Positions 10,885 to 21,424 of a stretch of 64,000 nucleotides of DNA are shown here, one piece after another. The notes beneath the pieces are model-generated. The model was given only the letters and a program-made list of their open reading frames with translations. It made no database searches and was not told where the DNA came from. This DNA is from Salvelinus alpinus (Eukaryota > Chordata > Actinopteri > Salmoniformes > Salmonidae): assembly GCF_045679555.1 (NCBI RefSeq), contig NC_092100.1:28893106-28957105 (forward strand). The letters run 5' to 3'. Each line of letters begins with the position of its first letter. Position 1 is the stretch's first letter. The translations under genes and the position numbers were made by a program.

Positions 10885-12948
10885 TTATGTACAGGTGCAG
10901 TAATCTATGAGCTGCTCTGACAGCTGGTGCTTAAAGCTAGTGAGGGAGATAGGTGTTTCCAGTTTCAGAGATTTTTGTAGTTCGTTCCAGTCATTGGCAG
11001 CAGAGAACTGGAAGGAGAGGCGTCCAAAGGAAGAATTGGTTTTGGGGGTGACTAGAGAGATATACCTGCTGGAGCGCGTGCTACAGGTAGGTGCTGCTAT
11101 GGTGACCAGCGAGCTGAGATAAGGGGGGACTTTACCTAGCAGGGTCTTGTAGATGACCTGGAACCAGTGGGTTTGGCGACGAGTATGAAGCGAGGGCCAG
11201 CCAACGAGAGTGTACAGGTCGCAGTGGTGGGTAGTATATGGGGCTTTGGTGACAAAACGGATGGCACTGTGATAGACTGCATCCAATTTATTGAGTAGGG
11301 TTTTGGAGGCTATTTTGTAAATGACATCACCGAAGTCGAGGATTGGTAGGATGGTCAGTTTTACAAGGGTATGTTTGGCAGCATGAGTAAAGGATGCTTT
11401 GTTGCGGAATAGGAAGCCAATTCTAGATTTGACTTTGGATTGGAGATGATTGATGTGAGTCTGGAAGGAGAGTTTACAGTCTAACCAGACACCTAGGTAT
11501 TTGTAGGTGTTCACATATTCTAAGTCAGAGCCGTCCAAAGTAGTGATGTTGGACAGGCGGGCAGGAGCAGGCAGTGATCGGTTGAAGAGCATGCATTTGG
11601 TTTTACTTGTATTTAAGAGCAGTTGGAGGCCACGGAAGGAGAGTTGTATGGCATTGAAGCTCGCCTGGAGGGTTGTTAACACAGTGTCAAAAGAAGGGCC
11701 AGAAGTATACAGAATAGTGTCGTCTGCGTAGAGGTGGATCAGAGAATCACCAGCAGCAAGAGCGACATCATTGATGTAAACAGAGAAGAGAGTCGGTCCA
11801 AGAATTGAACCCTGTGGCACCCCCATAGAGACTGCCAGAGGCCCGGACAACAGACCCTCCGATTTGACACACTGAACTCGATCAGAGAAGTAGTTGGTGA
11901 ACCAGGCGAGGCAATCATTAGAGAAACCAAGGCTGTCGAGTCTGCCAATGAGGATGTGGTGATTGACAGAGTCAAAGGCCTTGGCCAGGTCAATGAATAC
12001 GGCTGCACAGTATTGTTTCCTATCGATGGCGGTTACGATATCGTTTATGACCTTGAGCGTGGCTGAGGTGCACCCATGACCAGCTCTGAAACCAGATTGC
12101 ATTGCGGAGAAGGTGTGGTGGGATTCGAAATGGTCGGTAATCTGTTTGTTGACTTGGCTTTCGAAGACCTTAGAAAGGCAGGGTAGGATAGATATAGGTC
12201 TGTAGCAGTTAGGGTCAAGGGTGTCCCCCCCTTTGAAGAGGGGGATAACCGCAGCTGCTTTCCAATCTTTGGGGATCTCAGACGACACGAAAGAGAGGTT
12301 GAAGAGGCTAGTAATAGGGGTGGCAACAATTTCAGCAGATAGTTTTAGAAAGAAAGGGTCCAGATTATCTAGCCCGGCTGATTTGTAAGGGTCCAGGTTT
12401 TGCAGCTCATTTAGAACATCAGCTGACTGTATTTGGGAGAAAGAGAAATGGGGAAGGCTTGGGCGAGTAGCAGAGGGGAGGGCAGTGCTGTTGTCCGGGG
12501 TAGGGGCAGCCAGGTGGAAGGCATGGCCAGCCGTAGAAAAATGCTTATTGAAATTCTCAATTATAGTGGATTTGTCGGTGGTGACAGTGTTTCCTATCTT
12601 CAGAGCGGTTGGAAGCTGGGAGGAGGTGTTCTTATTCTCCATGGACTTTACGGTGTCCCAGAACTTTTTTGAATTTGTGTTGCAGGAAGCAAATTTCTGC
12701 TTGAAAAAGCTAGCCTTGGCTGTTCTAACTGCCTGTGTATATTGGTTTCTGGCTTCCCTGAAAAGTTGCATATCACGGGGGCTGTTCGATGCTAATGCAG
12801 AACGCCATAGGATGTTTTTCTGTTGGTTAAGGGCAGTCAGGTCAGGAGAGAACCAAGGGCTATATCTGTTCCTGGTTCTAAATTTCTTGAATGGGGCATG
12901 CTTATTCAAGATGGTGAGGAAGGCATTTTTAAAAAAATGACCAGGCAT
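10885..12948 (-). CDS. LINE reverse transcriptase
   Basis: 687 codons, intact. Motifs in order: YRPISILPCLSKVFE, IDLAKAFDSVNH (first catalytic Asp), GVPQGSILGPTLFSVYIND, and YADD at 11719-11730, then the thumb and a C-terminal region ending DYCTCT. The PQGSILGPxLF pattern suits the CR1/L2 group. It would make cDNA at the nicked target. The first codons (MPGHFF) are an artefact of the frameshift: the coding strand has a run of seven T there, and one base fewer or more would join it to the endonuclease frame. No other break is seen. Confidence 0.92.
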   Translation of the reverse strand: MPGHFFKNAFLTILNKHAPFKKFRTRNRYSPWFSPDLTALNQQKNILWRSALASNSPRDMQLFREARNQYTQAVRTAKASFFKQKFASCNTNSKKFWDTVKSMENKNTSSQLPTALKIGNTVTTDKSTIIENFNKHFSTAGHAFHLAAPTPDNSTALPSATRPSLPHFSFSQIQSADVLNELQNLDPYKSAGLDNLDPFFLKLSAEIVATPITSLFNLSFVSSEIPKDWKAAAVIPLFKGGDTLDPNCYRPISILPCLSKVFESQVNKQITDHFESHHTFSAMQSGFRAGHGCTSATLKVINDIVTAIDRKQYCAAVFIDLAKAFDSVNHHILIGRLDSLGFSNDCLAWFTNYFSDRVQCVKSEGLLSGPLAVSMGVPQGSILGPTLFSVYINDVALAAGDSLIHLYADDTILYTSGPSFDTVLTTLQASFNAIQLSFRGLQLLLNTSKTKCMLFNRSLPAPARLSNITTLDGSDLEYVNTYKYLGVWLDCKLSFQTHINHLQSKVKSRIGFLFRNKASFTHAAKHTLVKLTILPILDFGDVIYKIASKTLLNKLDAVYHSAIRFVTKAPYTTHHCDLYTLVGWPSLHTRRQTHWFQVIYKTLLGKVPPYLSSLVTIAAPTCSTRSSRYISLVTPKTNSSFGRLSFQFSAANDWNELQKSLKLETPISLTSFKHQLSEQLIDYCTCT

Positions 12949-14461
12949 CCTCTACTGACGGGATGAGATCAATATCCTTCCAGGATACCCCGGCCAGGTC
13001 GATTAGAAAGGCCTGCTCGCTGAAGTGTTTCAGGGAGCGTTTGACAGTGATGAGTGGAGGTCGTTTGACCGCTGACCCATTACGGATGCAGGCAATGAGG
13101 CAGTGATCGCTGAGATCTTGGTTGAAAACAGCAGAGGTGTATTTGGAGGGCAAGTTTGTTAGGATGATATCTATGAGGGTACCCGTGTTTACGGAATTGG
13201 GGTGGTACCTGGTAGGTTCATTTATAATTTGTGTGAGATTGAGGGCATCAAGCTTAGATTGTAGGGTGGCTGGGGTGTTGAGCATGTTCAAATTTAGGTC
13301 GCCTAGCAGCACGAGCTCTGAAGATAGATGGGGGGCAATCAGTTCACATATAGTGTCCAGAGCACAGCTGGGGGCAGAGGGTGGTCTATAGCAGGCGGCA
13401 ACGGTGAGAGACTTGTTTTTAGAGAGGTGGATTTTTAAAAGTAGAAGTTCAAATTGTTTGGGAACAGACCTGGATAGTATAACAGAACTCTGCAGGCAGT
13501 CTTTGCAGTAGATTGCAACACCGCCCCCTTTGGCCGTTCTATCTTGTCTGAAAATCTTGTAATTGGGGATGAAAATGTCTGAATTTTTGGTGGTCTTTCT
13601 AAGCCAGGATTCAGACACGGCTAAAACATCCGGGTTGGCAGAGTGTGCTAAAGCAGTGAACAAAACAAACTTAGGGAGGAGGCTTCTAATGTTAACATGC
13701 ATGAAGCCAAGGCTATTACGGTTACAGAAGTCATCAAAAGAGAGCGCCTGGGGAATAGGAGTGGAGCCAGGTACTGCAGGGCCTGGATTCACCTCTACAT
13801 CACCAGAGGAACAGAGGAGGAGTAGGATAAGGGTGCGGCTAAAAGCTATGAGAATTGGTCGCCTAGGGCTACTAGAGCAGAGAGTAAAAGGAGGTTTCTG
13901 GGGGCGATAAAATAGTTTAAAGGAATAATGTACAGACAAAGGTATGGTAGGATGTGAATACAGTGGAGGTAAACCTAGGTATTGAGTGATGATGAGAGAG
14001 ATATTGTCTCTAGAAACATCATTGAAACCAGGTGATGTCATCGCATATGTGGGTGGTGGAACTGAGAGGTTGGATATGGTATAGAGAGCAGGGCTAGAAT
14101 CTCTACAGTGAAATAAGCCAATAAACACTAACCAGAACAGCAATGGACAAGGCATATTTACATTAAGGAGAGGCATGCTAATCGAGTGATCAATAAGGGT
14201 CCAGTGAGTAGAGGTTGGTTGGGGTCGTGGCGATCCAGACAGCTGGCCGGGTATATGGCTATCGGTAGCAGCATAGGATGGAGGTCTGTTTGTAGATACC
14301 TCGTGCGTTTCCGTCGGTAGGTTAGTGGGGTTCCGTGTAGTGGGGTTCCGTGTGGTAGAGGGGATCAATCCAAATTGGCAAAATAGATATAGTGACCCAA
14401 GGAAAAAAATAAAATAAATAAATAATAATAATAATAATAGTTGTCTAATATACTTGTTCAA
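12929..14461 (-). CDS. LINE N-terminal region and AP endonuclease, with a 2A-like motif
   Basis: 510 codons. Residues 1-210 are hydrophobic and Ser/Pro-rich with no recognised domain. Residues 220-228 are GDVEVNPGP, which fits the 2A ribosome-skipping consensus D-x-E-x-N-P-G-P, preceded by a leucine run (LILLLLCSS). From about residue 247 an apurinic-type endonuclease follows: HVNIRSLLPKF, SESWL, GGGVAIYCKD, LLGDLNLN and the catalytic LSDHCLI near the end. The enzyme nicks target DNA for target-primed reverse transcription. The frame ends just past a run of seven A (12931-12937, seven T on the coding strand), where the RT frame takes over one register off. Start chosen as the first ATG; the true start could be later. 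Confidence 0.88.
   Translation of the reverse strand: MNKYIRQLLLLLLFIYFIFFLGSLYLFCQFGLIPSTTRNPTTRNPTNLPTETHEVSTNRPPSYAATDSHIPGQLSGSPRPQPTSTHWTLIDHSISMPLLNVNMPCPLLFWLVFIGLFHCRDSSPALYTISNLSVPPPTYAMTSPGFNDVSRDNISLIITQYLGLPPLYSHPTIPLSVHYSFKLFYRPQKPPFTLCSSSPRRPILIAFSRTLILLLLCSSGDVEVNPGPAVPGSTPIPQALSFDDFCNRNSLGFMHVNIRSLLPKFVLFTALAHSANPDVLAVSESWLRKTTKNSDIFIPNYKIFRQDRTAKGGGVAIYCKDCLQSSVILSRSVPKQFELLLLKIHLSKNKSLTVAACYRPPSAPSCALDTICELIAPHLSSELVLLGDLNLNMLNTPATLQSKLDALNLTQIINEPTRYHPNSVNTGTLIDIILTNLPSKYTSAVFNQDLSDHCLIACIRNGSAVKRPPLITVKRSLKHFSEQAFLIDLAGVSWKDIDLIPSVEDAWSFF
13778..13804 (-). other. 2A-like ribosome-skipping site in the LINE protein
   Basis: Codons for GDVEVNPGP. In 2A peptides the ribosome skips the Gly-Pro bond, releasing the upstream chain. 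2A-like motifs are known from APE-type LINEs of several animals. Here it would separate a roughly 227-residue hydrophobic leader from the endonuclease/RT. The motif is seen directly; activity is inferred. Confidence 0.8.
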
Positions 14462-16124
14462 ATAGCAGCCGATAAGACAGCTAACGATTAGCGGGCCTCA
14501 GATGAGCGTTCAGGTAACGTCGGGACGGAGGTGCCAGATGGATAAATCCCTCGGGCAGATAACGTCGGCAGTCAGTCGCGGCAGTCAGTCGTGAAGGCCC
14601 GGTGGGGTTCCGTATCTGCAGCAGCAACAAAAGAAACGGGTCCGGATGGTGATGGAACTCCTCAGCTGGCTAGCTCCAGAATGATTAGAGTTTGCTCCGG
14701 GGTCGACGTAAGCCAATAGTCACACGGTTTGCAGCTAGCTAGCTGCGAAATCAAGGTACAAGTGTCCAGAGCCTGCGGCTGGAATCCGGGGAAACTGAGA
14801 GAAAAAAAGAGTCCCGGAATGCTCCGGTCCGACGCGTTGCACAAAAGTGCCGGTAGATTATCGAGCTAAAGGAATAGCTGATGACCACTAAACGTGGGCA
14901 GCTGAAACACCAACGCTAGCCAGCAAACCGGCTAATTTCGGGGCAGCTACAGATTAGCTTCTGGCTAGCTATCGGAGTAGCTTCTGGTTAAGCTTTCAGG
15001 CTAGCTTCTGAATTAGCCCCTGGCTAGCTTCCACGATGGATTTTCAGATTGAGGTAAGTAATACTTTTTGTAATTGGTGAAGCGGGTTGCAGGAAAGCTT
15101 TTGCAGGAAAGCTTTTGTAGTTGAGTTCTTGGATAATAAAATAGATAAAAGATATGCGAAGAAAGGTGTAAATATATATATATACAGGACACGAACAATA
15201 CGGAACAGAAAAAGACGTCTGAACTGCTAAGCCACCTTGGATAACTTTAAGCCCGTACACTCCACAGAGCTGGGCTTTATGGAAGAGTGGCCAGACAAAA
15301 GCCATAGCTTAAAGAAAAAAATAAGCAAACACGTTTGGTGTTTGCCAAAAGGCATGTGGGAGACTCCCCAAACATATGGAAGAAGGTACTCTGGTCAGAT
15401 GAGACTAAAATGTAGCTTTTTGGCCACCAAGGAAAACGCTATGTCTGGCGCAAACCCAACACCTCTCATCACCCCGAAAACTTGTGATGATGTTTTTCAT
15501 CGGTAGGGACTGGGAAACTGGTCCGAATTAAAGGAATGATGGATGGCGCTAAATACGGGGAAATTCTTGAGGGAAACCTGTTTCAGTCTTCCAGAGATTT
15601 AAGACTGGGACGGAGGTTCACCTTCCAGCAGGACAATGACCCTAACAATACTGCTAAAGCAACACTCGAGTGGTTTAAGGGGAAACATTGAAATGTATTG
15701 GAATGGCCTAGTCAAAGCCCAGACCTCAATCCAATTGAGAATCTGTGGTATGACTTAAAGATTGCTGTACACCAGCGGAACCCATCCAACTTGAAGGAGC
15801 TGTAGCAGATTTGCCTTGAAGAATGGGCAAAAATCCCCGTGGCTAGATGTGCCAAGCTTATAGAGACATAACCCAAGAGACTTGCAGCTGTAATTGCTGC
15901 AAAAGGTGGCTCTACAAAGTATTAACTTTGGGGGAGTGAATAGTTATGCACGCTCAAGTTTTCTGTCTTTTTGTCTTATTTCTTGTTTGTCTCACAATAA
16001 AAACTATTTTGCATCTTCAAATTGGTAGGCATGTTGTGTAAATCAAATGATACAAACCCCCCCAAAATCTATTTTATTTCCAGGTTGTAAGGCAACAAAA
16101 TAGGAAAAATGCCAAGGGCCACTG

Positions 16125-16195
16125 TAACTATTCCCCCGGTCGTTGCTGTAAATGAGAATGTGTTCTCAGTCAACATACCTGGTTAAATAAATTTT
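16125..16195 (+). mobile_element. 5S-rRNA-derived SINE, 3' part
   Basis: Continues the SINE cut at 8362: taactattcccccggtcgtt, gctgtaaatgagaatgtgtt, then cctggttaaataaat as tail. The two halves are 7.8 kb apart because of the Tc1 and its guests. Confidence 0.8.
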
Positions 16196-17911
16196 AAAAA
16201 TCTATTAGGAACAGGAATTACAAAAATAACTATCTGAAAGCTACGCCTCCAATCGGATAGACTGCCAGCTCTTCATTATTAAAAAGGTTCAAAATTGAAC
16301 CCCTCCCATCACAGAAAGATTCCGGTTCATACCTTTACACATAGGTGGCGGGCCGTAGCAAGCTATCTGCTTTAGTTTTTGAGATGATTAATCTCTGTTG
16401 AGGGAGGAGCTGGTTTTTACATATTACGTATATTTATTTATTCTGAACACATTCTGCACACATTTCTGTTTGTTAGCAATGTCAATTCTTGCTATTTATT
16501 TTCCTGGCTGGTCAGGCAAACGCCACTGAGTACTAAACTGTAAACTAATCAAAACTTGAGTACCATAGATAGTACTATCTCTGCTGATCACGTCTGCCAA
16601 TCGCATTATCCGTATCTAAGGTAATAGACAGCTGGTGACATCTTGAGAGAGATATCCTTCTGACAAACTGCTATCAGGGAGTCTTTATTATTTATTTGTA
16701 ATCTAACTATTTAGTTGTAAAAACGTGATACCCTCAATGCAAGCTGTAAAATGACTCCCAACATAGAACACAGCAAACATTAGTAATGTAGCTAGCTTGC
16801 TAGTTAGCTAGCTAGTTACAACAAGTAGATATGTTGCTAGCTAGCAGGAGCAGATAGTTTTATCACAATCTAACATGACATTCCGGGACCAGGAGCGTTA
16901 TAACTATCAGTTTATTTCATGTAATAATTTAAGACTACAAAAAAATCTATAGGACTTATAGTGTAAATCTAATACAGTCATCAAGGCAGGACCAAATCAT
17001 TTAATTCATACTGACAAATAAGAAATGGCACATTATCCCTGTCAATAGTTGGAGTAGGATGATTGGAGAGCACCTTGCCTCAGACTGTCAGGATGTTCAT
17101 TTTCCAGCTCACAAACTACATTCCTTTGTTGTGATGATTTCTTTCATTCATTCTTGTCACTTTTGTCTCACATGATCTATTCAGGTCTCCTGTGTCCTGC
17201 ACACATAGATCAACCTAATGCTATTCACCACACATGGGCTGATTTACTCACCTGAGAGGAGAAACATCCTACTGCAGTTTGAACTAGCCCTGCCATCACT
17301 ATTTAGACATTGAGACCACATATGAATTTGCCTGTTGTATTTTCTTTGTGGGTTTTGTCTTACACCTGCGTGTTTGAGCATCTCGAAGACTAAATTCAAT
17401 GTTGAATCAGTTTAACAGGTGACAAACCGATGATTTTACTATTGTAACATGCAGTGGGGAGAATTATATTGTCCCCATCGGGAGCCCAGGTTTTTGTCAT
17501 AGTTGGTAGAGTTCTCCTCTCTGGACCACAGCTACATTGGTTGGTTACCAGGGTGGGATCCTTTCGATATTATGCCTATGGGGCCTGGGCACACAAATGC
17601 TCCCAGAGAGAAGGGGGAATACTGAAGCATGCGTTGATGACAGTTCTACAATCTCCATCATAGGCCCAGACTTTTGGCATAGATGGTAAAGCTCTCATTT
17701 CTGGAATGCAACATTGTAAGATTATGCCCTCCACAACACTTGATATACATTGATTGGTAGGTTACACTATATTTAGATACTTCAAAAACTGCCTGAGACA
17801 CCTTTGCTATTTTTCTCAAGTGGCAATAAACTGTGAAACATTATTTGTGACGGTGTTCTTTGTTCGAATGTATATGCATGAAAAGTACATTATGGAAAAA
17901 ATTCAGTCATA
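16196..17911. other. Intergenic or intronic DNA, no gene recognised
   Basis: AT-rich with a GCTAGCTA-rich patch (16788-16850) common in salmonid DNA. The longest frame (17454-17663) is short and unlike any protein I know. No CETP or NLRC5 exon seen. Confidence 0.5.
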
Positions 17912-18683
17912 GTTAGTAGTAGGGGTGTGAACTTTTAAAACTTTTAAACAAAGTTCGGATCCTTAACGTTAAGAAAAATCCCGAGCCAGAAAACAATGTT
18001 TTCAGTTTTTTTCCCACTTAATTAAAATCAAAGTTCAGTTATGAGAAAACATATTATTTTCTGTGTTATAACCGATAAAGCCCTGGGGAAGTGTAATTCA
18101 AATAAAACCAGAGAGGAAGAGGTTAACTTTAGGCTACTTGGTGAATTTGCAAGGCATGCAAGACAAGACATTGTGAGATGCAGATTACCAAAACATATGA
18201 GCACGCCTTCTACTGCCCCTCTCTTCCTGGAGCTGGCCTGCCTGCTCTGTCTCTTTGCTAAGTGTGTGTTCAGTCTTCGGTCTGTTGCGTGTAGAATAAT
18301 CTAGCCCAGGGTTCCCCAACCGGTGGCCTGCGGGAAAAATTTGGTTAATTTCCCAACCGCAATTTTCTGAGCCAAAAAAACAAACATAAATATGTATATT
18401 TACACACATGTATTTTTTGGGGGGACATAATAGACTAAAAACAACAGAAAATCAGCTCCAAGTGATTTTATTTAAGAAATATGTTCCCAAGTATTCCCTC
18501 GCATAATAAAGCGAAGCACGGCATCGTATAAAAATGTGTGCAAGGCTTGAAATGATTATGTTTTAGTCAAATATATCTGTTTGGACATCTTGCAGTCAAT
18601 TTGCCGTCTACAAATTATTTGTAATTATGTTCTGCCCCCGACCATCTGCTCAAAAAAAGAATAATGTAAATTACTTATTTACA

Positions 18684-18838
18684 TTTTTTAATAAGTTTGC
18701 AAGCATTTCTAAAAACCTGTTTATGCTTTGTCATTATGGGGTATTGTGTGTAGATTGATGAGGATTTTGGGGGGGGGGGGGCTGTAATGTAACAAAATGT
18801 GGAAAAAGTCAAGGGGTCTGAATACTTTCTGAATGCAC
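18684..18838. mobile_element. Tc1 3'-arm fragment
   Basis: gctttgtcattatggggtat tgtgtgtagattgatgag... then ggggtctgaatactttctga atgcactgtg is the arm also seen in the Tc1 at 19811-21641. Only this arm is present. It contains a G-run at 18771-18781. Confidence 0.8.
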
Positions 18839-18850
18839 TGTGTGTGTATA

Positions 18851-18897
<47 letters not shown>

Positions 18898-18903
18898 GTA
18901 TAT
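18838..18903. repeat. TG/TA microsatellite
   Basis: Alternating tgtgtgtg and tatatata runs between two Tc1-derived pieces. Confidence 0.9.
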
Positions 18904-19798
18904 AGTACCATTCAAAAGTTTGGACACACCTACTCATAAGTTTTTTTTTTGTTGACAATTTTCCACATTGTACATAGAATAATGGTGAAGACATCAAAAC
19001 TATGAAATAACACATATGGAATCATGTAGTAACCAAAAAAGCATTCAACAAATCAAAATATATTTGAGATTTGAGATTCTTCGAAGTAGCCACCCTTTGC
19101 CTTTATGACAGCTTTGCACACTCTTGGCATTCTCTCAACCAGCTTCATGAGTTAGTCACGTGGAATGCATTTCAATTAACAGGTGTGCCTTCTTAAAAGT
19201 TAATTTGTGGAACTCCTTTCCTTCTTAATGTGTTTGAGCCAATCAGTTGTGTTGTGACAAGGTAGGGGGGTATACAGAAGATAGCCCTATTTGGTAAAAA
19301 ACCAATTCCATTGTCACGATCGTTATAATAAGTGGACCAAAGCACAGCGTGATCTGTGTTCCACATCTTTTTATTTCTAAGTGAAACTCACAGTAAAACA
19401 AAACAATAAACGAAACATGAAGCTAACAATAGTGCTAACAGGCAACTATCCATAGTCAAGATCCCACAAAGCACAAAGGGGGAATGGCTGCCTAAATATG
19501 ATCCCCAATCAGAGACAACGACAAACAGCTGCCTCTGATTGGGAACCATACCTGGCCAACATAGAAACATAATTCCCTAGATGACCCACCCTAGTCACAC
19601 ACCGACCTAACCAACATAGAGAATAAAAAGCTCTCTATGGTCAGGGCGTGACATTCATATAATGGCAAGAACAGCTCAAATAAGCAAAGAGAAACGACAG
19701 TCCATCATTGCCTCAAGACATGAAGGTCAGTCAATCCAGAAAAATAAAGAAAAACCCTTGAATGAGTAGGTGTGTCCAAACTTTTGACTGGTACTGTA
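18904..19798 (-). mobile_element. Internally deleted Tc1 (about 0.55 kb without its guest)
   Basis: Arms tagtaccattcaaaagtttg (left) and its complement ccaaacttttgactggtact (right). Between them are only the transposase extremes; the catalytic middle is gone. An LTR-like element at 19312-19653 is inserted. Family as the longer copies at 57925-59473 and 62306-63923. Confidence 0.85.
19312..19653. mobile_element. TGTCACG-ended element, 342 bp, LTR-like (copy 2)
   Basis: Starts TGTCACGATCG, ends GGCGTGACA; flanked by TCCAT and TTCAT (one base changed). Contains the paired ccaatcagag...ctctgattggg inverted repeat seen in copies 1 and 3. Inserted in a deleted Tc1. Confidence 0.78.
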
Positions 19799-19837
19799 TA
19801 TATACACACACAGCGCATTCGGAAAGTATTCAGACCC

Positions 19838-20236
19838 TGTAACGGCAGATTTCCTCCTCTTCGTCTGAAGAGGAGGTGTAGCAGGGATCGGACCAAAGCG
19901 CAGCGTGGTTAGTGTTCATCATCTTTAATAACAACAAAAAACGTGAACACTACAAAATACAAAACAATAAATGTGGAAAAACCGAAACAGTCCTATCTGG
20001 TGCATAGACACAAAGACAGAAGAAAACCACCCACAAAACCCAACACAAAACAGGCTACCTAAATATGGCTCCCAATCAGAGACAAACGACTAACACCTGC
20101 CTCTGATTGGGAGCCATATCAGGCCAAACACAGAAACAGGAAAACTAGACACACAACATAGAATGCCCACTCAGCTCACGTCCTGACCAACACTAAAACT
20201 AAGAAAACACAAAAGAACTATGGTCAGAACGTGACA
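19838..20236. mobile_element. TGTAACG/CGTGACA-ended element, 399 bp, LTR-like (copy 3)
   Basis: Flanked by perfect GACCC duplications (19833-19837, 20237-20241). Ends TGTAACGG and GAACGTGACA. Same internal inverted repeat as copies 1 and 2. Inserted 27 bases inside a Tc1. Confidence 0.82.
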
Positions 20237-20587
20237 GACCCCTTGACCTTTTCCACATTTTGTTACGTTACAGCCTTATTAAAAAAAATTTTTTTTTAAA
20301 TCCTCATCAATCTACACACAATACCCCATAATGACAAAGCAAAAACTGTTTTTTTGAATTTTTTGCAAACGTAATAAAAATAAAAAACAGAAATATCTAT
20401 TTACATAAGTATTGAGACCCTTTGCTATGAGACTCGAAATTCAGCTCAGGTGCATCCTGTTTCCTTTGATCATCCTTGAGATTGTAACTACAACTTGATT
20501 TGAGTCCACCTGTGGTAAATTCAATTGACTGTACATGATTTGGAAAGGAACATATCTATCTATATAAGGTCCCACAGTTGACAATGC

Positions 20588-21424
20588 ATGTCATTGAAAA
20601 AACTGAGATTGAAAGAATGGTCCGTGGAACTCCAAGACAGGATTGTGTCGAGGCACAGATCTGGGGAAGGGTGCCAAAGAATGTCTGCAGCATTGAAGGT
20701 CCCCAAGAACACAGCAGCCTCCATCATTCTTAAACGGAAGAAGTTTGGAACCACCAAGACTCTTTCTAGAGCTGTCCGCCCGGCCAAACTGAGCAATCGG
20801 GGAGGAAGGACCTTGGTCAAGGAGGTGACCAAGAACCCAATGGACTCTCAGACCATGAGAAACAAGATTCCCTGGTTTGATGAAACCAAGATTGAACTCT
20901 TTGGCCTGAATGCCAAGCGTCGTGTCTGGAGAAAACCTGGCACCATCCCTTTGGTGAAGCATGGTGGTGGCAGCATCATGCTGTGGGGATGTTTTTCAGC
21001 GGCAGGGACTGGGAGATTAGTCAGGATTGAGGGAAAGATCAACGGAGCAAAGCACAGAGAGATCCTTGATGAAAACCTGGTCCGGAGCGCGCAGGACCTC
21101 AGACTGGGGCGAAGGTTCACCTTCCAACACGACAGCAATCCTAAGCACACAGCCAAGACGATGCAGGACTGGCTTCGGGACATGTCTCTGAATGTCCTTG
21201 AGTGGCCCAGCCAGAGCCTGGACTTGAACCCGATCGAACATCTCTGGAGAGACCTGAAAATAGATGTGCAGCGACGCTCCCCGTCCAACCTGACAGAGCT
21301 TGAGAGGATCTGCATAGAAGAATGGGATAAACTCCCCAAATACAGGTGTGCCAAGCTTGTAGCGTCATACCCAAGAAGACTCGAGGCTGTAATCGCTGCC
21401 AAAGATGCTACAACAATGTACTGA
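20588..21424 (+). pseudogene. Tc1 transposase, internally deleted in frame
   Basis: 278 codons against about 340 in intact Tc1 family members. The catalytic triad can be read: Asp in [11 protein letters not shown], Asp in FQHDSNPKHTA, Glu in LNPIEHLW. The missing 60-70 residues lie between TLVKEVTKNPM and DSQTMRNKI, the second half of the paired DNA-binding domain and the linker. The frame is otherwise open to the end (ATTMY). It would cut but bind its ends poorly, so it is probably dead; it could act as a dominant inhibitor, which is speculation. Confidence 0.85.

Larger units (their letters stand above)
10387..15245 (-). mobile_element. Nearly full-length LINE (CR1/L2-like), about 4.9 kb
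   Basis: The 5' end is at 15245 and the 3' tail at 10387 (minus-strand tail ttaaataaaggttaaat then A-rich). An endonuclease frame (12929-14461) and a reverse transcriptase frame (10885-12948) overlap by 20 bases and look like one protein split by a homopolymer error. Flanking acttt on both sides may be the target duplication. About 0.8 kb of leader precedes the coding region. A 3' copy of the same family, almost identical by eye, is at 27695-28314. The intact 5' region and single lesion suggest a young insertion. Confidence 0.9.
8363..16124 (+). mobile_element. Tc1/mariner element, shattered by three insertions
   Basis: Ends are cacagtgccttgcaaaagta and the matching gccaagggccactgta at 16111-16126. 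Tc1 transposase DNA is in three pieces: 8363-9380 (5' arm and DNA-binding domain), 10320-10386 (short middle piece, ataaccctgatggagctgca) and 15246-16124 (catalytic part and 3' arm). An LTR-like element (8466-8830), a LINE tail (9381-10319) and a LINE (10387-15245) sit between. The transposase pieces carry stops and frameshifts. The whole lies inside a 5S-SINE, giving an order of insertion: SINE, then Tc1, then the others. Confidence 0.9.
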
